From NCBI RefSeq assembly GCF_003293675.1, contig NZ_CP029984.1, positions 248,001-312,000 on the forward strand: DNA of 64,000 nt. The letters are read 5' to 3'. Made by a program: the position numbers and the translations under genes. Under the pieces are notes generated by a model that did not search any database, was not told the DNA's origin, and worked only from the letters and a program-made list of their open reading frames with translations. Shown piece by piece: positions 57,531 through 64,000 of the stretch (the stretch's first letter is position 1; each line of letters opens with the position of its first letter). Origin of the DNA: Gardnerella leopoldii (GTDB taxonomy: Bacteria > Actinomycetota > Actinomycetes > Actinomycetales > Bifidobacteriaceae).

Positions 57531-57918
57531 TAAACGGATTAAGGCTGATATGGATGAGGTGGTAAGACTGCGTGAGCTTGCTACAAGTGTTTCTTCATTA
57601 AGATACGACCGAGAGTATGTGCAGACGACTCGAAGTATAGAAGCTCCGTTTGTGAAAGCTCTTATAAGGGTTATGGATTTAGAAGCGAAGATTAACATGG
57701 AGATTACGATGCTTATCAGTTTGAAAGAGCAGATTTTGGATGTGATTTCAAAGCTTGAAAGCGTGGATGAGCAGATGATTTTACGCTACCGTTACATGAG
57801 TAACATGACGTGGGAGGATATTGGTAAAGAACTCCATGCTAGCAGAATGACGATTATCAGGTGGCATGGTAAAGCGTTAGAGCACATGGTTTTACCAGAT
57901 AATCTAATCCAAATCTGA
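57490..57918 (+). CDS. Phage sigma-like regulator (DUF1492/region 4 type)
   Basis: The 142-residue protein has a helical N-terminus and a C-terminal sigma-region-4-like helix-turn-helix, LRYRYMSNMTWEDIGKELHA with SRMTIIRWHGKAL (about 102-136). Such proteins switch on late phage genes ahead of the terminase. ATG 57490 follows GGAGGTAAGA; it overlaps the helicase 3' end by 41 bp. Confidence 0.8.
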   Translation: MNKKEYLRQAYLLDKRIKADMDEVVRLRELATSVSSLRYDREYVQTTRSIEAPFVKALIRVMDLEAKINMEITMLISLKEQILDVISKLESVDEQMILRYRYMSNMTWEDIGKELHASRMTIIRWHGKALEHMVLPDNLIQI

Positions 57919-58003
57919 AAAATGGTACGGTTTGGTACGCTCTGATACGAGACGTTACAGCCTTCTATATGGTATTATAAACTTAGCAAAAATTATAAAT
58001 ACT

Positions 58004-58039
58004 AAGCCTTGAAAGAGTAATCTTTCAGGGCTTTTTTCA
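58004..58039 (+). terminator. Intrinsic terminator before the DUF1906 gene
   Basis: AAGCCTTGAAAGA (58004-58016) pairs with TCTTTCAGGGCTT (58021-58033) with one mismatch, followed by six T residues. It closes the replication operon and isolates the cargo gene. Confidence 0.8.
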
Positions 58040-58060
58040 TGCCTAAAAGGAGGGCACAAC

Positions 58061-60499
58061 ATGGATCAGATGGTATTACTAACACAGCAATGGTTAAACA
58101 AAACCTATGGTGATAAGCCTGGGTTTGGTTCAGTTATTACTGATGGGAATACTGGTTGGGATACAATTAATGGGCTTATTCGTGCTTTGCAGATTGAGCT
58201 TGGTATAACAGAAACGGCAAATAATTTTGGGAAAGGTACTCAGTCACGATTTAAGAAGCGCTGGCCAAATGGTATTGATCAGACAGATGAAAGTAATAAT
58301 ATTCATGGAATTATTCAGGGTGCTCTTTGGTGCAAAGGGTATGAGGCTGAATATGGAGGCATAACAGAAGAATTTACATATAATGTAGCAAACTCTATTT
58401 CTGATCTTAAAAGTGATATTGGTCTTTCAGATATTTCATCTACTGTGGATCTAGAACTAATGATGGTTCTTTTATCAATGAAACAATTCAAATTGTTATC
58501 GTTGTATGGAGGCAAAGAAGACATTCGTGTAACACAGCAGGCTGTTAACAGTAAATATAAGAATTATACTGGAATTATTCCAACAGACGGTCTGTATGGT
58601 CGTGAGATGAATACAGCATTGATTCAAGTGTTACAAGCTGTTGAAGGGTTTACTCCAGCTGAGGCTACTGGCAATTTTGGTAATGGCACACGATCACGTT
58701 TAAAGACAATTAGTGAGGGAACGAGTGAGTGGGTTTGGTTGGCAAGCGTAGCGCTCACATGTAATGGGTATTCGCTTACGCCAACTTCAACATGGAATAA
58801 TGCAATAGTGTCGGCATTGTATAAGTTCCAAGCAGAGCATGTTATTCCTGTTACAGGTAAGGTTGATCCAACAACATGGATGAGCCTTTTAACTTCGAAA
58901 GGTGATCCTAATCGTTCTTGTGTAGCGTGTGATACACGTTTTGAGATTACTGACGAGTTTGCTGAGTGTTTGAAGGCTGATGGTTATAGGATTGTTGGTC
59001 GTTATTTGAGTGAACCTGATCAAAAAAACACTGCTGAAAAGGACTATTTTAAGGCATTGCGTACTGGAGAATTGGAAAGAATTGTGAGCCACGGTCTTCA
59101 ATATTTCCCTATTTTTCAAGAGTATTCAACTGAATTACGTCATTTTACAGCAGAAAATGGAGCTCGTCATGCAAAAGAAGCGGTTGCTTCAGCTAAACGT
59201 CTTGGAGTTCCGCCAACAGTAATCTATTTTGCGGTTGATTATGATGCAACGAATCCGGAAATTAGTAGCAATATTTTGCCGTACTTCAAAGCTGTTAAAG
59301 AAAATATGCATGGTGGTTATCGGATTGGAATTTATGCATCTAGAAATATTTGTACTCGTGTTAGTAAAGCAGGATATGCGGTAGCATCATTTGTGTCTGA
59401 TATGTCTACAGGTTTTAGTGGAAATCTAGGCTTTTCTATTCCAAGTAATTGGGCGTTTGATCAGTTCCATGAAATCCCTGGCTATAAAGGTAAATGGGAT
59501 CTTGACAGAGTAGCATATTCTGGACGTTTTGGAGCGGTTGGAAGTGTAAATCATTCAACTGGCAATCCACAATCAAAGATTACTTATGTCGCTCCACCTA
59601 ATCCAGATACGTCTCGTTTAACAAAAATTGAAAAAGTGATAGACCTCATTCAACAATTAGAAAGCGTGTATGATAAATGGCGAAAAGTATATCAAAAGTA
59701 TGCGGTGGTTCTAGAGTATCATCCTTTAAGCGTGACTCAAGGTGTGATTAATTATCTAGCTAAGGCATATATGACGAATTGGAAATTTGCTATTGCTGGC
59801 GCGTTTGCAGACCCATTTTTCATAATATTCATGGAAAAAGAATATCCTGCATTAAAAGATAAGCTGGATACTTATATTGGTAATAAGCGTGACGAAGTTG
59901 CTGATATAAGTGGTGGTAAAAACGATATAGCACACTTTGCTTATACGCTTTATTGTTATGCTTATTCTAATTTAGCTCCAGATCATTGGACTGGTTGGGC
60001 AGGAGATCTTGCAACAGGCATGGATGACTTACATAAGTACCTGCAAAAGTATCCATCTCTTGATCGTATGAAAACAGCATATGCTCTTATTGGTTCAGAC
60101 AGTAGTGCACAGTCGGAGTATTTTAAAGCAAATCATGTCAGTAATAAACTTGGTATTCGCTGCAATTTTACAGATTTTTGTGATGATGCAGACGCTATCT
60201 ATTTAGGAATGAATCTACGTAATGCTAGTGATGAAAATTTGCATACTTTAAGCGATATGATGACAACTTATTATAGTAGTATTACTGCTCAAAAGAGATA
60301 TACTGCTTATGCTCAAGATGGGTTAGATTTCAGTTCATTTAAAGCACTGGAAAATTCTATTAAGGCAAAAATGTATGGATGTCTGGAAAAAATTCTAGGA
60401 TTTGGATTGCTGGCACGGCTTGCTGGCGAATCAACTGATGAAGAACGAGATGCATGCTGTATTGCTATGGCTCATTATTTGCTGGCAAAATCAAAATAA
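58061..60499 (+). CDS. Multidomain DUF1906 (Rv2525c-like) protein with peptidoglycan-binding repeats
   Basis: The 812-residue protein has no signal peptide. Residues 1-75 and 150-215 are two related repeats (TQQWLN...NFGKGTQSRF and TQQAVN...NFGNGTRSRL), and 240-280 is a third peptidoglycan-binding-like unit. Residues about 288-505 form a DUF1906 glycoside-hydrolase-like TIM barrel (VACDTRFEITDEF, VIYFAVDYDA, IGIYASRNIC, DQFHEIPGYKG). Residues 505-812 match nothing I know. The placement, between replication genes and terminase with its own terminators, makes it cargo. A wall hydrolase or a secreted effector is possible. AAGGAGG precedes the ATG. Confidence 0.8.
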   Translation: MDQMVLLTQQWLNKTYGDKPGFGSVITDGNTGWDTINGLIRALQIELGITETANNFGKGTQSRFKKRWPNGIDQTDESNNIHGIIQGALWCKGYEAEYGGITEEFTYNVANSISDLKSDIGLSDISSTVDLELMMVLLSMKQFKLLSLYGGKEDIRVTQQAVNSKYKNYTGIIPTDGLYGREMNTALIQVLQAVEGFTPAEATGNFGNGTRSRLKTISEGTSEWVWLASVALTCNGYSLTPTSTWNNAIVSALYKFQAEHVIPVTGKVDPTTWMSLLTSKGDPNRSCVACDTRFEITDEFAECLKADGYRIVGRYLSEPDQKNTAEKDYFKALRTGELERIVSHGLQYFPIFQEYSTELRHFTAENGARHAKEAVASAKRLGVPPTVIYFAVDYDATNPEISSNILPYFKAVKENMHGGYRIGIYASRNICTRVSKAGYAVASFVSDMSTGFSGNLGFSIPSNWAFDQFHEIPGYKGKWDLDRVAYSGRFGAVGSVNHSTGNPQSKITYVAPPNPDTSRLTKIEKVIDLIQQLESVYDKWRKVYQKYAVVLEYHPLSVTQGVINYLAKAYMTNWKFAIAGAFADPFFIIFMEKEYPALKDKLDTYIGNKRDEVADISGGKNDIAHFAYTLYCYAYSNLAPDHWTGWAGDLATGMDDLHKYLQKYPSLDRMKTAYALIGSDSSAQSEYFKANHVSNKLGIRCNFTDFCDDADAIYLGMNLRNASDENLHTLSDMMTTYYSSITAQKRYTAYAQDGLDFSSFKALENSIKAKMYGCLEKILGFGLLARLAGESTDEERDACCIAMAHYLLAKSK

Positions 60500-60534
60500 T
60501 CATAGAGTTAAATTATTGAGATAACAGGTCACGG

Positions 60535-60568
60535 AGGTGATTGAGGGTGTCTTTATTCTCAATCACCT
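60535..60568. terminator. Shared bidirectional terminator between two convergent cargo genes
   Basis: AGGTGATTGAG (60535-60545) and CTCAATCACCT (60558-60568) are perfect complements. The stop codon of the leftward membrane-protein gene (60559-60561) is inside the right arm. Confidence 0.7.
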
Positions 60569-60972
60569 TTGTGCTTTTGGTTTCTTCTTCGTAAAAACTC
60601 TTTAACAATGATTGGAATTATAGTTGGGATACATTCAAGAGTAATAAAAAATGTAATGTACGTGCAAGTCCAGCTACTACCCAATTGCCGAGGAGACTCT
60701 TGTAATATCAATAAATCAATAGCAGGGGCGATAAGCGCGATAGCGATGGTTTTACAAACTCCTAAGTTTTCGAGTGTTTTTTGATTGACAACAATCGAGT
60801 AAAGAAGAATTTTTGTTAAACCAAGTGCATGAGCTATAACAATGAGTAAAAAGGGTGAGTCATAAACAATTTCCCAATCGAGTGATTTAAGAGAATTGAT
60901 AATAAGTCCTAAAAGAGGGAGTAATAATGAAAAAAGGAATAATCGTATAGCTTGATACATAGATTTCTTCAT
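60559..60972 (-). CDS. Four-span membrane protein opposed to the phage genes
   Basis: The 137-residue protein is read leftwards, against all other phage genes. It has four hydrophobic segments (about 8-28, 38-60, 75-92 and 105-125) and a basic C-terminus. AAGGAGG lies seven bases before the ATG. Independent transcription in a prophage often marks genes expressed in the lysogen, such as superinfection exclusion or immunity. A holin is also possible from size and topology, though holins usually run with the late genes. Confidence 0.6.
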   Translation of the reverse strand: MKKSMYQAIRLFLFSLLLPLLGLIINSLKSLDWEIVYDSPFLLIVIAHALGLTKILLYSIVVNQKTLENLGVCKTIAIALIAPAIDLLILQESPRQLGSSWTCTYITFFITLECIPTIIPIIVKEFLRRRNQKHKGD

Positions 60973-61080
60973 AACTAACCTCCTTAAATTTATATAGCCA
61001 AGCAGATGACTACTGTCGTAGACGGACTATTTTCACTTATTTTACGTTAATTTATCTTACTTGAAAAGGGAGGATGAGTC

Positions 61081-61440
61081 TTGCCAAGAAAACCTAAAAG
61101 ACCGTGTTCTTATCAAGGCTGTCCGAACCTAACTGACGGCAGGTTTTGTGAGGAACACTTAAAACAAGAGAACAGACGATACGAAAAATACGAGCGTCCT
61201 TATGATGCTCACAAGCGTTACGGCAGAGCATGGCAGAAAGTCAGGGATTCTTATGTGAAAGAGCATCCTTTCTGTGAGCTTTGCTTTAAGAACCATATGC
61301 TTGTACCTGTTGAGCAGGTTCATCATATTAAACCGATTGCTGAAGGCGGAACGCATGAGAGGAATAATCTTATTTCTCTTTGTAAAAGCTGTCACTCTAA
61401 AATTCACGCTAAGCGTGGAGATCGCTGGCATAACAAATAA
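61081..61440 (+). CDS. Phage HNH endonuclease (packaging-associated)
   Basis: The 119-residue protein has an N-terminal zinc-like motif (CSYQGCPNLTDGRFCEEH), then the HNH core with FCELCFKNH, VHHIKPIAEGG, NNLISLCKSCH and the final His. HNH proteins beside terminases nick DNA at cos sites during packaging. It starts at TTG 61081, seven bases after GGGAGG; the ATG at 61074 is out of frame. Confidence 0.9.
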   Translation: MPRKPKRPCSYQGCPNLTDGRFCEEHLKQENRRYEKYERPYDAHKRYGRAWQKVRDSYVKEHPFCELCFKNHMLVPVEQVHHIKPIAEGGTHERNNLISLCKSCHSKIHAKRGDRWHNK

Positions 61441-61600
61441 AAACCACCCCAGGGGCGGTCAAAATCTCTAAAAACCTATTCCCTGGGGAACGGGCGCAGG
61501 GTATTTTGCGTAAAAACAGCGTATTCAAAAGGGTAATAGGGAAAATCAAACACGAAAATTTTTTAATAGTTAAAACTCACGTGGGAAGGAGGCGGAAAGT
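61441..61600 (+). other. Candidate cos site between HNH and terminase genes
   Basis: The gap holds GC-rich words (CCACCCCAGGGGCGG near 61443 and TCCCTGGGGAACGGGCGCAG near 61480) in an otherwise AT-rich setting. Similar GC-rich sequence lies between HNH and small terminase genes in many Firmicutes phages. Cohesive-end cleavage here is inference. Confidence 0.45.
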
Positions 61601-62152
61601 TTGCCTACAAAATCAAATAATATTGGCGGTCGTGGCGGCAGACGCGTGGGTGCCGGGCGTAAAAAGAAAGCGGTTGTTGAAAAAGCTAGTGAAGGAAACC
61701 CTGGTGGCAGGCCTTTAAGCGTGCTTGATATTCCGGAGCTTGAAGGTGCTGAAATGCCTCAGCCTCACGAGTTTTTATCCGCCACGCAAAAAGACGGTAC
61801 TCAGCTTCAGGCTAGAGAAATTTTCGCTGAAACGTGGAAGTGGCTAAAAGACATTGGTGTTAGCAGTAAAGTCCCGTCTCCTCTTATTGAACGGTATGCG
61901 ATGAGTTGTGCTCGTTGGATTCAATGCGAGGAAGTAACCAGTAAACTCGGGTTTCTTTCCAAGCATCCGACTACGGGTAAACCGATACCTTCGCCTTTTA
62001 TCAATATTGGTATTAACTACATGAATCAGGCGGTCAGGCTTTGGAATGAGATTTTCCAGATTGTGAAAGAAAACTGTTCGACTGAGTTTGATGGTGTTTC
62101 ACCTCAAAACGATTTAATGGAACGCCTGCTTATTACACGTAAAAACATTTAG
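61601..62152 (+). CDS. Phage terminase small subunit (P27 family)
   Basis: The 183-residue protein starts at TTG after AAGGAGGCGG with a Gly/Arg/Lys-rich DNA-binding lead (GGRGGRRVGAGRKKK), followed by a helical P27-type domain (IFAETWKWLKDIGV, YAMSCARWIQCEE, GKPIPSPFINIGINYMNQA). It recognises phage DNA and brings in the large terminase, expected beyond the window. Confidence 0.85.
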   Translation: MPTKSNNIGGRGGRRVGAGRKKKAVVEKASEGNPGGRPLSVLDIPELEGAEMPQPHEFLSATQKDGTQLQAREIFAETWKWLKDIGVSSKVPSPLIERYAMSCARWIQCEEVTSKLGFLSKHPTTGKPIPSPFINIGINYMNQAVRLWNEIFQIVKENCSTEFDGVSPQNDLMERLLITRKNI

Positions 62153-62162
62153 GAGAAAAATT

Positions 62163-62948
62163 ATGATAGAAAAAGTAAACCCGTCGCATGTTGACAAGAT
62201 TGCGGATCGTATTGCTGGAGCAATTGTTGATCTGGCTTACAAGCTGGATGAGAATCCGAAGATTGCTGTTGAAGTGATGCTCGGGCATGGTAAGTGTGCC
62301 GTGTGTATTGAAAGCACGGTGATGTTTAAGTTTAAGGATATTAAAAATATTATCCACCGTTTAAGCCCTGGGAAAGTAAAGATTGATATTACGGTTGTGC
62401 CGCAGGATAAGCATTTAAGCCGAAACCAGGATGGTATGGTTCGCTGCGCTGATAACGGGATTTTTAAAGGCGTACCATTAACAGGCGAGCAGAAGAAACT
62501 CTCGGCTATTGCTCGAAAGGTTTATGAAAAGTATCCGTATGACGGCAAGTATGTTCTTGATGGTGAAAAGCTTATCATCTGCCAGTCTCACGCTAAACGA
62601 GAAGACTTATTGAAAGAGTATCCGAATGCGTTTGTTAATCCTTTAGGTGATTGGACGGGTGGTATCAGCGTGGATACGGGAGCGGTTAACCGAAAACTCG
62701 GGTCAGACATGGCTGATGCTGTTACGGGCGGCGGTCTTCATGGTAAGGATCTTACGAAAGCTGATGTGTCGGTTAATATTTACGCGTTTTTGAAAGCGCA
62801 GGAGACCGGTCGGGTGGTTGAGTTTTCTTGTGCTATCGGGGACGAGATGGTTGATGGTAAACCGTATGCGCAGATTGTGGAAATTGCGAAAGATTATATT
62901 GACTCGGTGGGTGGTTTTGAAAAGCTGGCTTGCTGGGGTCTTTTCTAA
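62163..62948 (+). CDS. metK: Phage-borne shortened S-adenosylmethionine synthetase
   Basis: The 261-residue protein is a MetK homologue about two thirds of normal length. The N-terminal HVDKIADRIAGAIVD corresponds to the ATP-binding GHPDKIAD region, DKHLSRNQDGMV and RCADNG to the central loop, and VTGGGLHGKDLTKADVSVN to the C-terminal phosphate-binding GGGAFSGKDPTK. The reduction is in the first half. It would make SAM for the DNA methyltransferase encoded 14 bp downstream. Whether the shortened form is active cannot be judged. AGGAG precedes the ATG. Confidence 0.85.
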   Translation: MIEKVNPSHVDKIADRIAGAIVDLAYKLDENPKIAVEVMLGHGKCAVCIESTVMFKFKDIKNIIHRLSPGKVKIDITVVPQDKHLSRNQDGMVRCADNGIFKGVPLTGEQKKLSAIARKVYEKYPYDGKYVLDGEKLIICQSHAKREDLLKEYPNAFVNPLGDWTGGISVDTGAVNRKLGSDMADAVTGGGLHGKDLTKADVSVNIYAFLKAQETGRVVEFSCAIGDEMVDGKPYAQIVEIAKDYIDSVGGFEKLACWGLF

Positions 62949-62962
62949 CGGGAGGAAAGCTT

Positions 62963-64000
62963 ATGGAAAAAGAAATGCAGTATTATTTGGCTGACGTAAG
63001 TGAGCTTATCCCGTATGTGAGAAACGCTCGCACTCACTCTGAGGCGCAGGTAGCTCAGATAGCGGCAAGTATTCGCGAGTTTGGTTTCCTTTCCCCAATT
63101 CTAGTGGCTGAGGATAATACGATTCTTGCAGGCCACGGCAGGCTTGCCGCGGCATTAAAACTGGGTCTTAAAAAAGTTCCGTGTGTGAAAGAAAATCATT
63201 TAACTGAAACACAAAAGCGTGCTTATATTATTGCGGATAATAAGCTTTCACTTAACGCAGGCTGGGACAATGAGCTTTTAGCTGTCGAGTTGTCAGAGCT
63301 TGAAGGAGCTGATTTTAATCTTGATCTTCTCGGGTTTGACGAGGCGGAGCTTTCCAGTATTTTTGATGCTGATAAAGACGTGAGTGATGATGATTTTGAT
63401 GTTGAAAAAGAGCTGGAAGAACCGTGTTTTTCTAAAACAGGTGACATTTGGATGCTTGGTAAGCATCGTGTTATTTGCGGTGATGCTACTAAGTTAGAAA
63501 CATTTAAGACGCTTCTTGAGGATACTAAAGTGAATCTGGTGGTTACTGATCCGCCTTATAACGTGAACTATGAGGGTTCTGCTGGGAAAATCAAAAACGA
63601 TAATATGGAGGATGATAAGTTTTACCAGTTTCTTTTCAACTCGTTCGTGAACATGGAGCAGGCGATGGCAGATGATGCGTCTATCTACGTGTTTCATGCT
63701 GACACGGAGGGGTTGAATTTTAGAAAAGCATTCCAGGACGCGGGGTTTTATCTTTCAGGTTGTTGTATTTGGAAGAAACCGTCTCTGGTGTTGGGTAGAA
63801 GCCCTTACCAGTGGCAGCATGAACCGTGTTTGTATGGGTGGAAGAAAAAAGGTAAACACAAGTGGTACGCGGGTAGGAAAGAAACTTCAGTTTGGGAGTT
63901 TGAAAAGTCTAAGAAAAACGCTGATCATCCAACCATGAAACCAATAGCTCTTTTAGCGTATCCGATTAAAAACTCGAGTATGACGAACTCGCTTGTGTTA
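62963..64000 (+). CDS. ParB-domain DNA methyltransferase, cut by the window edge
   Basis: An open frame of 346 codons runs off the right edge. Residues 1-95 are a ParB-like nuclease/CTPase-type domain (VRNARTHSEAQVAQIAASIREF and ILAGHGRLAAALKLGL), followed by a linker and a beta-class SAM-dependent DNA methyltransferase with the catalytic VTDPPYNVNY near residue 195. The SAM-binding FxGxG motif should follow outside the window. It probably methylates adenine or N4-cytosine to protect phage DNA from restriction. GGGAGG precedes the ATG. Confidence 0.88.
   Translation, partial: MEKEMQYYLADVSELIPYVRNARTHSEAQVAQIAASIREFGFLSPILVAEDNTILAGHGRLAAALKLGLKKVPCVKENHLTETQKRAYIIADNKLSLNAGWDNELLAVELSELEGADFNLDLLGFDEAELSSIFDADKDVSDDDFDVEKELEEPCFSKTGDIWMLGKHRVICGDATKLETFKTLLEDTKVNLVVTDPPYNVNYEGSAGKIKNDNMEDDKFYQFLFNSFVNMEQAMADDASIYVFHADTEGLNFRKAFQDAGFYLSGCCIWKKPSLVLGRSPYQWQHEPCLYGWKKKGKHKWYAGRKETSVWEFEKSKKNADHPTMKPIALLAYPIKNSSMTNSLVL

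Larger units (their letters stand above)
45760..64000 (+). mobile_element. Prophage or phage-like element, left part
   Basis: From here to the right edge the genes are phage types in Firmicutes-phage order: sigma-like regulator, DUF2800, DUF2815, DNA polymerase, DUF4406, primase-helicase, VRR-NUC, SNF2 helicase, HNH, small terminase, SAM synthetase and DNA methyltransferase. Nearly all are rightward and tightly packed with strong ribosome binding sites. Large terminase, portal, capsid, lysis and integrase genes would lie beyond the window. The left limit is approximate. Confidence 0.85.

Noticed and set aside
61506..61718. A 70-codon plus-strand frame overlapping the small terminase gene
   Set aside because: It overlaps the terminase in another frame, has no ribosome binding site, and its sequence is a basic, low-information shadow.
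1..64000. tRNA and rRNA genes
   Set aside because: No cloverleaf with the expected T-loop GTTCRA and acceptor pairing, and no rRNA signature sequence, was found by reading the intergenic regions.

Overview
The window looks like a low-GC member of the Bifidobacteriaceae, most likely Gardnerella. The support is actinobacterial gene neighbourhoods (infC-rpmI-rplT next to xerD and a ParA ATPase; DUF3710-DUF3159-TRAM methyltransferase), a 24-residue bL37 ribosomal protein gene, a SigH/SigR-type sigma factor, and an AT-leaning base composition. No rRNA, tRNA or CRISPR array was seen.

Layout. 1-35.4 kb is ordinary chromosome: a sugar-kinase fragment, Xaa-Pro aminopeptidase, folC, a leftward three-gene wall set (Asp/Glu racemase, ATP-grasp ligase resembling D-aspartate ligases, MurE-like ligase), an exonuclease, an ECF sigma factor, bL37, ybaK, gap, thiamine pyrophosphokinase, asnB, infC-rpmI-rplT, xerD, parA, typA, pheA-tyrA, xerC, an oligopeptide transporter operon, an exonuclease III, and the DUF3710/DUF3159/methyltransferase group. 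35.35-43.3 kb is an island bounded by two 188-bp direct repeats, one of which carries the true 3' end of the methyltransferase gene. It holds a leftward TetR-controlled operon of two ABC exporter-fold half-transporters and an ECF transporter, which resembles haem or siderophore uptake loci. 43.3-45.8 kb has a candidate secreted bacteriocin with a small membrane partner and a decayed IS3-family element.

From about 45.8 kb to the right edge is a prophage or phage-like element with gene content like that of Firmicutes phages: sigma-like regulator, DUF2800, DUF2815 single-strand binding protein, family A DNA polymerase, DUF4406, P4-type primase-helicase, VRR-NUC nuclease, SNF2-like helicase, second sigma-like regulator, a large DUF1906 cargo gene facing a membrane-protein gene, HNH nuclease, small terminase, a shortened S-adenosylmethionine synthetase and a ParB-DNA methyltransferase cut by the window edge. 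No integrase lies inside the window.

The most unusual object is in the phage DNA polymerase. An intein (50860-51786) interrupts the conserved motif B. Inside it, in the +1 reading frame, lies a complete 267-codon HNH-type homing endonuclease gene with its own near-perfect ribosome binding site (50988-50996) and ATG (51005). Both frames stay open through the whole overlap, so the intein appears to carry its homing endonuclease as a nested, separately translated gene instead of an in-frame domain.
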